This document shows positions 45,730-56,100 of a stretch of DNA of 64,000 nt, piece after piece. A program made the translations under genes and the position numbers. The stretch comes from Larix kaempferi. Lineage: Eukaryota > Streptophyta > Pinopsida > Pinales > Pinaceae. The stretch spans positions 3,658,001 to 3,722,000 of the forward strand of contig BSBM01000096.1 in the NCBI GenBank assembly GCA_027924585.1, in the 5' to 3' direction. Within the stretch, counting starts at the first letter, position 1, and every line of letters starts with the position of its first letter. The notes under the pieces were generated by a model. It was given only the letters and a program-made list of their open reading frames with translations, ran no database searches and was not told the origin of the DNA.

Positions 45730-48700
45730 TCATAATCCATAATTTCTTTCACCATCACCTCCAATTCTATGCATTATGTGTAAACATACATCTGGCAAAC
45801 CCTTATTAATCATTACAAATTGTTTAAGTATTTCAAAATCATCAGTCAACTGATCAATTATTGTCTTTCCAGTTAATCCTTTGACCAAACCTTCAAATTT
45901 TGAGTGATCCATACGAGCCTGTACTATCAAACTGTGATGATTTTCTTGAGCCATTAATTTTCCATCGGCACTCCAAAAAGAAGGTAGACCACATTCAAAA
46001 GGCCCCATAAATAATTCCTTAAAATTTTGAACTTCAAGGACCATCTGTTGCGCCATGTCTTTTACTTCTTTAACACGATCATGCTTTGCCAATAACTCTT
46101 CTTTCCCAAATGATGATTGATGGTCTGTCTTTGATTCCAAAACTCTCTATATCTAATTGGGTTAGTGTTTTTAACAAACTGACTGTATTCCGAGCTGTTT
46201 CTGAAGGCCTGTTGCGTAATGTCTCGTTTTCTACTTTACAACTCTGGAGAGCTATGTTTGCTATAGCATCTTTATTTGCTATAAAATTCAAATAAGAGAA
46301 GAATTTGGTGACTTCCACTGATATCACATCCCATATAAGGTTTGTAGCTCCATGTAATGGAAGCCGACCTGTCAATTTATCTTTTAATTCATCAAATTTC
46401 TTTTGCAGTTGATTTCTATCACTCAAAGCCTTTATCTTTGCTCCAGAATTTTGAATTACTTCCTCTTTCAACTTCAGGTTTTCTACTTTCAACTCTTCTA
46501 TCTCCACTTCTTTTAGACTAATTTGTGACATAGCACTTGTCAGTTCCTTTGTGGAGGAGTTTTACATTTGTCCTTCACTCGTACATAGAGATTGATCCCC
46601 TCGCTTCTCTGGCGCTTGCACAACTTCAATATGATTGGTATTCAACAATGAAATTTGTGACAACAATTCAATCCTTTGTTTTTCCCAAGCATTCTTTTCA
46701 TCTTGTAACTTTAACATTTTACCTTTGTGATCCATCATTTCTTGATATATGGATTCCTTTTCTTGTTGTAATGCTGTCAACTCTGGAGACTGCACATGTC
46801 GATTATTTGGCACCTTCAATTTTTTCTTGAGAATTTGAATGGCATTTTCTTTTTCATCAATGAGACTTTTGGTACACTGGTTGTTCCTTGGCTCGGCTCC
46901 CACGGTCACAAGGTCCACTTGTAGTCTTTTGATCTGGATCGAATTTGCTTTCTTTTCTGCCTTCTCTTGCCTCAGTTGATTCTCCATCTTTGTTATCACA
47001 GACTGTAATTTAGAAATTTTTAAAGTGAATTGCAATAAATCAGAATGCAAGACATCTCCTGTTTGTTTATGCAATTGAATCTTATATGGTATATTAATCG
47101 CATCAAGCTTAACTTCCATTTCAAAAACTTTCTCATCGTTCACCACTGCAAACCTTATAGAGTTTCTTCCTGGATCCGTAGCTGTAAGCAGGGAAACTTT
47201 TTCTTCTGCCAGCGTTCTTACCTCAGGGTACAATTTTTGTGTTTCTTCGGAAGACTGCTTCCTCTTTGATGTATATTGTGAAAGCACATCAAATCTGGAC
47301 TTATACTGAGAGTTACTTCCAGATTTTGAAAAATAACATTGCTGCATAATATTTGCAGGTGGCTGCGAAATCAAACTAGTTTTTTCTGGAACAATTGAAT
47401 CTTGTTCCTCCATACTAATAATTTCCTTCTGTCGTTCCACTTTTGATTTCTTCCTTGAAACTTCTTGATTGACTTCCATACTATCAACTTCTGAAATACT
47501 TCTCTTACTGGTGATATCAGATTTAGCTGGTGTCTAAACCAACATTGCCAAATTGCATGTTTGTTCCATATTCGCCTCTTTATTATCTTGTTCAAATTTG
47601 AATAAATTTGCCATTTCTTTCAATCCTTCTACTGTTTGATGATCAAAATCCTTATTTCCATTTTGATGTCTCCTTTGCGATATAATTTGATTAGGATCAT
47701 AATTAATCCTTTCAGCCTCTTGGAAATCCATAATCTTCAGTAATTTTTCTACTACAGAGAGGGCTGCCTTATTCTTAATGATGAATGGACCAACTTTAAG
47801 AGGGAATTTCACATCCGATGCTTTTTTGAAAGCACTGAAATGTTCTTCTTCTGACTGCAACCTTTGTCTAATAAATTCCAAGGCAAAGACCCTCGGTGTT
47901 AAAAACGCTGGCAACAGATATGGTGCTCCAGTAAAACCATTCACCCTAATTATAGTATGTTCTCTATACAAGAATCAATCACCTGTTTGGCCTTCTAGTG
48001 TAGGCTGCAAAGTTTCTTTCATTCATTTTAACACTCAGGGTATTTCAGCATTAAAAATAATTCTGTAAACTTCTGCCATGATTTTATGGGTGAACTCAAA
48101 CATATTGACCTGTTTATGAAGGTCATGAGAAAATATGGTACCAAGAAACTTGGATTCCGAAATGTTTGAACACACGAACAACTTCAGGAGATATGGCTGA
48201 TATCTGAAATGCTTCAACTAGTTGAAATTCACCAACTGTACATGAATCGCTTCAGCTAGGAATTCATCAAAATTAAAACAACACACCGGACTCAACTGTG
48301 ACTCTGGTGAAATTACATGGAGAAGGAAACCTAACATAACTTCCATGATTGACTTATCACTATCTGGACCTAAAACTTGACTCAACAAGGACAAAAATAG
48401 CTGGGTATCTCACGGAAAAACATCAATACTCAAAGGGAACGATAGGTTTTCATGCGACTGACCATCTTTCAAGACTTGTAATAAAAAATTGTCTTTTTCT
48501 GCAGGACTGCAGTTTGTATAAAACTTTGTCAATTTTTCTTTGTTAAATTACTCAAGGCTTTTGGGAAACGTTTCAGGTAAACCTAGAACCTCACGGATAG
48601 TCTGCGCATTTACTGGGCATAGAATTTTGGTCGTTTTTACATTAATGATTACCCTTTGGCCCCGTGAATAATTCACCGCACACCAATAAACAAATTCGGG

Positions 48701-49093
48701 GAAGTGTGGGGTTTGTTCAACACAAAAATAATATAGAAAAGAACCAAAAACATTAAATACATCCTTTCCCTGCGACTTAAACTCCATTAATTTCTCCTTA
48801 GAATGCGAAATACTACACACAGACAAAACAGGGTCGAAAATATCCCTTTCCCTGTCAAATACAAGCTTCGCGTTTTCATCTAAACTTTCATTGAAGGGAA
48901 AGAGGTCTTAGGTTTTCTCCATTTGGGGCACAAAATCTAAACACAGAGGGTTTCGAGCTACCTGTGAAGTGAGCTTCTTGGGTGTTGTTCCAGTTGACGA
49001 AGACAACGACGTGTTTCCCGCGGGTTCTTTTCCTCCAGGCAATAAGCGACAAAAACATTTTTTTAAACTTCGAACAAACCTTTTATAGAACAT
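45730..49093 (-). pseudogene. Unrecognised gene family, copy 2 (helical N-part plus coiled coil)
   Basis: One frame can be followed from 49093 to about 46140, interrupted by nine in-frame stops (near 48908, 48548, 48421, 48217, 48035, 48023, 47972, 47534, 46562). A frameshift near 46140 leads into the last ORF (to 45730). N-terminal segment: SRGQRVIINVKTTKILCPVN, TIREVLGLPETF, reminiscent of the RGK...LGLP segment of plant mobile-domain or plant-transposon proteins (a loose resemblance). Central part: FPLKVGPFI...ERINYDPNQIISQRR. Then a long K/E/Q-rich coiled coil (47200-46350), then YLNFIANKDAIANIALQSC and FKELFMGPFECGLPSFW. The central block matches copies 1 and 3, the last two motifs match copy 3. 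Unspliced over 3.3 kb, function unknown. Confidence 0.65.
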
Positions 49094-49985
49094 ATGCTTA
49101 GGTGGTTCCGGAACTTGTGATGAGTGGTTTAAATTTAACCATTTTCATAGTGGACTCCACCAATGCTTTCCATGTGGTAAGCGACTTAATTTCTGTTGCA
49201 ACTTATCCAGGTTTAACCATCGTGCACTTTCTAGCGTGGGAACCCATCTCCACCGTCGATTTGCTTCTTGGTGAATCTGGATCATTATTCCGCCTTTTCC
49301 ACCTCCACCCTTGGCCTTAGAATAGTAACAATATTTGCATTGTTCCTCTCTATAAACATTAATAAATATTTGACATAATTTGTTTGTAATGGGTTTGTAG
49401 AAGATCTAGTGTAACATGGGAAGAAGTCGATGAAGAAGATGGAGAGATGACCATAAGAGATAAGAGAAGTCTAAACAACACGACCAATATTCCAAGATGG
49501 CAGTGAGATGAAACATTAAATTAGGAAAAGAAGGAGTCAGAGATCACATGTTGTAGAAATAACATCTAAGGTTGGAGTTGTTTTTGTACACAACCCATTT
49601 CATATTAGCTGCATAATTGTTCATGTAGTGTCCCTTTTTAATAGATTTGTTAAACTTCGAAAATTACAATTTTTGGCTAATTCGACCCTTAGACTATTAA
49701 TGACTCGAATGCTTCCAAATTTGGGTTTGAACATGTTTAAAAGGTATTAGGACATAAAAAGCGACAAAATTTGCATCGTTCCTCTCTACAGCTTTTAATA
49801 AGCAATGTCTAACCGAGATAAACTAAGAACCCATATAGAGGAAATTTTAGAAGCCCCCAAGGGTAGATGGCTCCAAAAGACTCTTTAAAGGATTTCGAAT
49901 TGGGTTTGAAGGTATATGAAGGGTATTAAGACATAAAAAGGAACCTCATTGGTGATTGTTGACTAATATCTTCTGTAACATCTTC
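49094..49985. other. Spacer, no gene recognised
   Basis: TGTAGTGTCCCTTTTTAATA at about 49634 resembles the start of a gypsy-type LTR, but no matching end or duplication was found. AAGGTATTAGGACATAAAAA recurs at 49740 and 49925 in a diverged repeat of about 185 bases. Confidence 0.5.
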
Positions 49986-49989
49986 TACT

Positions 49990-50165
49990 GTCAGTAACCT
50001 CGTGAGTTGGAACACCGTCTATTGGAACATCCTCATCAGCAACAACATTAGTTGGAACATCTTCCGCTATCAACAACCTTGTTAGTTGGAACACCATCTG
50101 CTGGAACATCCTCATCAGCAGCACCATCAGCTGGAATATCTTTTGCTGTCAGCAACCTCATCAAC
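49990..50165 (-). repeat. Imperfect tandem repeat, about 80 bp
   Basis: GTTGGAACACC followed by TGGAACATCCTCATCAGCA starts near 50007 and 50086. On the minus strand it encodes acidic low-complexity text (DEDVPADGVP). Confidence 0.7.
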
Positions 50166-50805
50166 AACCCAATTTGAGTCTGTGTACACATATAGTCTAA
50201 ACTCCCTATCTGAGGCATATCTGAGTCCATAATCCAATGTACCCTTCAGATATCTCATCACATGTTTTTCTGCAATCAGGTGACTCAATGTGTTTACATC
50301 AAGGCCATAGGTGTGGCCATGGCCTTGCATTCCATCATCTTGATCCGCTTCAGGATATCTACTTTCTTTGTCCAGGGAAGATTCTATCTGCACTCTGCCA
50401 CATGCGTAGAAAATAGTGCATCGTACCCAAGATCTCGAACTCGGCAGCAAGCTTCCTCTTCCCATCCTCACCTATCATAACTAGGTCATCCACATACAGT
50501 AGGAGTATCACTGGATTTCCTTCATCAACTTGCAGTGAAGGTTGGAATCCGCTTTACTCTTGGTAAATCCCAAACTAGTCAGAAGCTGTCAATTTTGTCG
50601 TACCATGTCCTATGTGCCTGTTTCGAATCGTACAAGGATTTCTTCAGTTTGCACACATGAGTCTCCATGTCATGTGTCTCAAACCCGAGTGGTTTCCCCA
50701 CATATAATTAATCTTCCACTACACCATTCAAGAATGTTGTCCACATATCGCGTAACTTTCTATAGTGTGCACTTATCTCCAACATGTCAGCAAAGAGGTT
50801 TCTAG
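50166..50805 (-). pseudogene. Ty1/copia reverse transcriptase/RNase H fragment
   Basis: Minus-strand text, in changing frames, matches copia pol in order. KPLGF...VCKLKKSLYDSKQAHRTWYDKI at about 50700-50580 corresponds to the usual KLKKSLYGLKQAPR motif. VILLLYVDDLVMIGEDGK at about 50510-50465 carries the YVDD polymerase signature. HVMRYLKGTLDYGLRYAS and LYVYTDSNWVVDE at about 50265-50170 is the RT/RNase H junction. A TAA near 50707 and frameshifts break it. The normal role is cDNA synthesis for retrotransposition. Only the 3' half of RT and the start of RNase H remain. Confidence 0.85.
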
Positions 50806-50987
50806 ATTAGTAGCAATCGAATGTTGTACTATTACCATAGACCACTTACTTGCGTATAAGTAGTTGGGTGGACTCCCTCTCAATCTTTGCTTCCTTGCAG
50901 GAATTACTGGAGTCTCTAACAGAGTGTTTTCTTTTCGAGCTACAATTCAAGCTTCTTCCTATGAGCATTCCTCCCACAACCTACTTC

Positions 50988-51345
50988 CTAGCACAAATTC
51001 CTTGGATGAAGGAATCCCATGAATCCCAAGGCGGTCATCACTATTTCTCCATTCTCTATATCTTCTTCAATGACTTCAAGTTGCTCTTTTATCCGAGAGA
51101 CCCTTGTAAGGTGTGACTGCATGGTCTCTGCATTTTGTATCTTGACATTCTTTAATTGACTCCTCAAAGTCATCTTCCGATTTATGTTCTTTCCTTCAAA
51201 CAACTTGGTCAAGGAGTCAAACATCTCTTTATGGATGACACATGTGGTATGAGATGGTCCTTGATAGAATCTGCAATGATCCAAGTTCTTGGCCTTGACC
51301 AAGTTCTTCTTATGTAAGGCCTTAAGGCCTCATCTCCCTCTGGGA
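50988..51345 (-). pseudogene. Ty1/copia gag fragment (UBN2-type)
   Basis: Reads KEMFDSLTKLFEGKNINRKM, then TLRSQLKNVKIQNAETMQSH and LTRVSRIKEQLEVIEEDIEN. This is the W/M-D-x-L...L-x-x-L...M...S...E-x-L pattern of the copia gag polyprotein domain. It lies 5' of the RT fragment on the same strand, with only about 180 bases between. Nucleocapsid, protease, integrase and the 5' part of RT have therefore been deleted. One stop lies just upstream of the ORF. Confidence 0.8.
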
Positions 51346-52690
51346 TTGGAACCTCTTCACTTATGTAGGTATCCAATTCATTCTAGACTTCTAATACTTA
51401 AACCCAATCCTTACTTTCATGTTCAGAAGTTATCAGCCCCTTCAAGTTTGATGTGGTGAGACATATTAATGAGAAACTTAACACTGGATTTGGAGCTTGC
51501 TAGCGTTTGACAGAGAAACCCTAAAAATCCAAACTTGGAATTTCAAACTTTTCACTAGACAGGGAGATGCAATTGACTAAGGCGAGCAAGCCAGTGTGCT
51601 CAGATTTTGAAAACTCCAAAAAATTACCCCTCAAAAGTGACCTGCGAATTTCGGATCTGCAATTTCTATCAAACTCTATTTTTTTGTCCAATGCACAATG
51701 GCCTCTCCAATTCCTATCCAATGCACAATGGCCTCTCCAATTCCCAATTAGGATGGGAATCTTTCACCCTCGAAATTGGTACTAAGGCAAGTAGAGTAAA
51801 CACTCCACTAGCATGGACAAGGTACAAGCTCTCGAAATTACAAATATGCAAATAAAAATGATCAAAAGCTACTCTCCTTGGGTCGAATTCCTTCTAAAGG
51901 ATTCATTCCAACTCAATTTGGGAAGAGTTGGGAAGAGTTTCCAATGCGTGCGACTTGTCCAACAATTCCTAGTCTCCTTATTCCCTCATTTCGAATGGCT
52001 GCCCTAACTCCCTTGTGCACCTTCTTGGAAGCTATTTTTATCCCTAACATGTCATATATTTCAGATGTCAGCATTCAGGTCTGATTTGTGTCATAGGTGT
52101 CATAGCATCTTCATCATTGTTGTCATACTAGAGGTAGCCTAAAGAATTTAGCTCAAGTGTCACAATTCTTCTAAGATGCCTCTTCCTCTTCCATGGGACT
52201 TATTCTTCCACTCCAATTCGACCTTACATGACTCATGCCATGACTAATGCCTCTTAAACTACCCCAAGTATGATACCCTTCATCTTGAACTCGAATTGGT
52301 GAGAGAATCATGCCAAGTATGTTACCCTTCGACCTTACATGACTCATGCCATGAATAATGCCTCTTAAACTACCCCAAGTATTTTACCCTTCATCTTGAA
52401 CTCAAATTGGTGAGAGAATCATGCCAAGTGTAGTGGGTCCCACAACCTCTTAATATGTGTCCTCATGGTCCAATGCACAATGGCCTCTCCAATTCCCAAT
52501 TAGGAAATCTCACCCTCGAAATTGGTACTAAGGAAAGTAGAGTAATTATGGACAAGCTATGCTCTCCAATATGCAAAATGAGAAATGATCAAAAACCACT
52601 CTCCAATGGCATAGATATTATTGGTGATTGTATTGGAATATTCCATGGTAATGATATTGGCATGAGATCCCTCTAAGCTTTGATTACACT
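51346..52690. repeat. Local duplications flanking the copia remnant
   Basis: TCCAATGCACAATGGCCTCT is present at about 51688 and 51718 (30-bp tandem) and again at about 52469. The following 130 bases also correspond between 51745-51885 and 52500-52610. Independently, CGACCTTACATGACTCATGC starts at 52219 and 52330 (period 111 x 2). These may be degraded LTR sequence, but no LTR ends were found. Confidence 0.75.
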
Positions 52691-54700
52691 TGATTACACT
52701 CTGGGATTTGCTATACATCTGAAGTATATCTTGGAAGAAGTTGTTGCCATTCTTGGACGACAAATTTGGGGCATGTACAAGTTGGCATTGTGACATCGAT
52801 ATTTTTTGTGGCCTTGTGATAGAGACAATGATTGTGTCCTTGTGACGAACATGGATTGCGATAGTGACATCAATACAATGATACAGGTACAAGGACATAT
52901 ATACACGTATAGGTTGATAGAAATCGTGATACAATGACAGTGGAATATTATTCTTCTTATTTAGATTAGGGTGGCAGGATCATGTGAAAGATAAATTTGA
53001 AAGGTGTTCATGAGGTGGGACAAGGTACAAAATATTTGCACAAAGGGACCCCATTCTTAGCATTATTTTTGTCCCAAGTACCTAAAAAGATTGGGTAAAT
53101 TTCATGATCTTTGGAGTCCAAAGAAGGCTTAAAAAGTATAAGGGAAGTAAGCTTACCTTAGGGGGCCTACAAACTTATGCCAATAGGCCCAAGCACTTAA
53201 AATATTAAGCAGAGGTGCTAGAGCATCAAATACACAAGACGTTAGCGACGATGAGGGCTATGCGGCAGGTGTTGGTTCATCCAACAATATTAAGAGGTGG
53301 GCGGGGGGGGGAATCCGTATTGCCTCTTTATACCCTTTTTCTAGCACATGTTAAATAATCATTCCCAATGTGAATAGGACAATTCAAAATTTGAACACAT
53401 CGATACAAATCGTATACAAAATTGTTCTACAAGCACCAACTTGATAGAGAACTTAATCCCATGGATTCTTCTGCCACTACAGAAAGGATGCTCCTACACC
53501 CCTGGTTTTCTACCTGCTAAACAAACAAAGATGCCCCGCCACCCTAAATCTCTACCCACGAAAAGAAGGAGGCAACAATTCTCGTAGAAGGCCTCAACCT
53601 GCCTGAAGAACCACCCAACAACCCTCTAATTTATAATAGTTTTAACTTCGGCTTTTTAGATCTTGCTTCTGATATGCAATTACTTCATAGACACCTATGG
53701 TCCTCTTCATACATGGTTATATATATTTTCAAAGAAGTTTATTATTTGAGAAATTTATCAAGGAAAATCATGCCTCTTCATAAAAATAATATTGGATCCT
53801 TATAATGGAATCGATTCATCATTGATCTTCATAGTCTTTCAATCTTGTTTTAACATGCGCTTAGCTAGATTTCATAAACAATTTGCATCGTATCCTGTGC
53901 TTTAAAAGCTGCACAAATTAACCCAGTGTAACTATCTTGTAGCGTTGGATCGCCCCATCCAAGATCGATGGCGGACTTCAAAAGTTTATGAGCCCAATTA
54001 TGAAGGAGCAGTATAAGGCCCAACTAGCCCCCGACTTGCCAGAATTCGACAGTGTGGAAATAGCCGAAATGGCAATTTCGACTGCTCAAATCACAATTTC
54101 GGCGATCTGGGTAGTTTTTAAAATAGGGCATTTAGTCTAGGAATGCTATTACAATTGCTGAAATTGCAGTATTGCGGAAATAACAATTTCTAGGAAGAAA
54201 TTTGACCAGTTTCCATCCAAATTTCGTCGGAAAAGCAGGGTGTTTTAATGTCCCATCAGTTAAATCAAAGGGTAAAGGGTAAAGGGTAAAGTCCCATCAG
54301 TTTTAATTTCCAGGAAGTTAGCTTTTATCCTATGCGAATTATGAACCCTTGCCGTCAATATGTCCCATCAGTTAAATCAAAGGGTAAAGTCTGCCAACTC
54401 TTGAGTAACGTCTTTGACCCTTAATGTCCTATAACCCGTTGTAACAGTCTTTCAATCACTTTGATCTTTCATTCCGACGGCTCTGGAGATTTCCTGCGAT
54501 CCAAGTTCTGGTTTTGGATTGTGTTCTATTTTTTTTTATCATTTCCACTCATTTAAATAGGATATGCTCCTGTTCGATCTAGCTTGCCAAACATGTTTTT
54601 GAAATTAGCTCTATGTTCGACTCTTTCTCCGTCCATTGGCCCTCCTCAACGGCTGGTTGTTAAAATTGTAGAAAAGGAAATTCTCTAGATTTCGACCACT
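52691..54700. other. Intergenic DNA, no gene recognised
   Basis: Contains a CG-poor stretch of GTGACATC/GTGATA motifs (52780-52960), a G9 run near 53301-53309, and a short array AAAGGGTAAAGGGTAAAGGG near 54267 whose flank (TGTCCCATCAGTTAAATCAA) recurs at 54361. Confidence 0.5.
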
Positions 54701-54703
54701 GCT

Positions 54704-55207
54704 TTGCATAGCGACCGCTCTTCAGGAAAGCTTTCTTACAACAGTTCTTCAGGAAAGTCTCCTTGTTTTATAATGGTGGACAGTAGCACACGCAGAAGGA
54801 CCAGATTCACCAATGAAGCCACCCGCATCACAGTGGAGAATCTGGAAAGGTGGATCGACAAAATTCAGCAGACCATGGAAACCAGGCTAAACTCGATGGA
54901 TCAAAGAATGGAAAGCAACCAGACCGAAATGATGGAGACAATTCAAGTCCTCCTCTGTGAGTGCGACGAAGCCATTCAAAATCAGCCCGCCAGACCTCAA
55001 GGTAATGCCGAGGGGAGCCCAGTTACTTCGGTAGGTTCTGGACAGTCTCGTCGAACTACCGGAACTACTTCATCAACTCCCGCAACTGCCGAAACTCCGT
55101 CAATTGCCGAAACTCCCTCATCAACTCCTGCAACTGCCGGAACTCCCTCATCAACTCCCTCAAGATCATCTGGCAGGGTGAAACCAATGGAGATTGACTC
55201 ATCCTGA
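54704..55207 (+). CDS. Hypothetical 167-residue coiled-coil / S-T-P-rich ORF
   Basis: Open from 54704 with no internal stop to 55207; an inner ATG at 54772 (MVDSSTRRRTRFTNEATRIT) is an alternative start. The middle (NLERWIDKIQQTMETRLNSM DQ...) has regular hydrophobic spacing, predicting a coiled coil. The C-terminal third consists of repeats of TPATAETPSIAETPSS-like text. It is followed by T-rich non-coding DNA with a diverged repeat (TTTTAGGTTTACTTTTCTGT near 55280, TTTTAGGTTTACTTTTGTGT near 55355), like the ORFs at 1-537 and 30947. Probably the last ORF of a retroelement rather than a cellular gene. Family unknown. Confidence 0.35.
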   Translation: MHSDRSSGKLSYNSSSGKSPCFIMVDSSTRRRTRFTNEATRITVENLERWIDKIQQTMETRLNSMDQRMESNQTEMMETIQVLLCECDEAIQNQPARPQGNAEGSPVTSVGSGQSRRTTGTTSSTPATAETPSIAETPSSTPATAGTPSSTPSRSSGRVKPMEIDSS

Positions 55208-56100
55208 GAGAACATCCTAAGAGAACCACACGGCGCACCCACCACGGTCTCATGTTGTTTTACTGAAAACTTTAATATTTTAGGTTTACTTTTCTGTTAG
55301 TTTAGTTGAGGGATTTTTTCCAAAGACCTTCTATTTAGTTTGTATCGAAAACTATTTTAGGTTTACTTTTGTGTTGGTTCAGGGGAGGGCTTTTGTCCTC
55401 GGCCCTACATTTTGAAAAATTTAAACTCTGTGATATGTCCAGATCCTCCTTGAATGAAATATATGCAGTTTTTTGAATATTAATTTTCTAATTTTTTGGT
55501 CTTCTCTAAATTCTTAGCCTCTCTTATTTATCGATTATTATTTATCGATTATGTTTGGATTTATCTATTCTTTTTCAATTTAGATAAACTAAGTTTTGAA
55601 TTTCTTTTGAATGATAGGTTAAATAACATAAAACAAAAAATCCAGGCCATCAATTCAACATAGTGATTATTTACTCGAGAAAAACTCTTTGAATGTAGAA
55701 CTCCAGGAGACACATTAACAAAGGATATTTTATTTCGTTTTTCAGATTGAGCGATGAATCATATTTATCTTGGAAGTGCATTTTAGCTATTTTCAAAGTA
55801 CCAATGTTTGTAAATTACCTTACTTTACATTGCATAATGTTTGTTGGTTAATATCTAAATATGGCTTAAATTTCATGTTTGAAAACAATAATTTTTAATA
55901 AAACATTATCAATAGGATTATTATAAAAAGAGTTTTATCGAAGGTCATGTATCTCTTGATTTTTCCCTCGATGTTTATGCTCTTGCATTGGAATTACTAT
56001 AACTTAAATCCATATTCTAAGGTTTATATTGAAATTGTAACTTTAATATCCGTAATATTCTTTTAAACAATAGAAAAAGTATTGTAAAAATCAAATATGC
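55208..56100. other. Non-coding trailer and AT-rich spacer
   Basis: Apart from the diverged TTTAGGTTTACTTTT repeat at 55280-55370 nothing coding or structured was recognised. Confidence 0.5.

Noticed and set aside
45730-49093. Stop codons as evidence of methylation-driven C-to-T decay
   Set aside because: Every stop codon can arise from CAA, CAG, CGA or TGG by such a change, so stops alone do not discriminate. A comparison with an intact copy would be needed.
49634-49660. TGTAGTGTCCC as an LTR start
   Set aside because: No partner end found. One diverged internal repeat only.
54267-54291. GGGTAAA array as a possible interstitial telomere
   Set aside because: Plant telomere repeat is TTTAGGG/CCCTAAA. 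This motif is not that sequence on either strand and has only three units.
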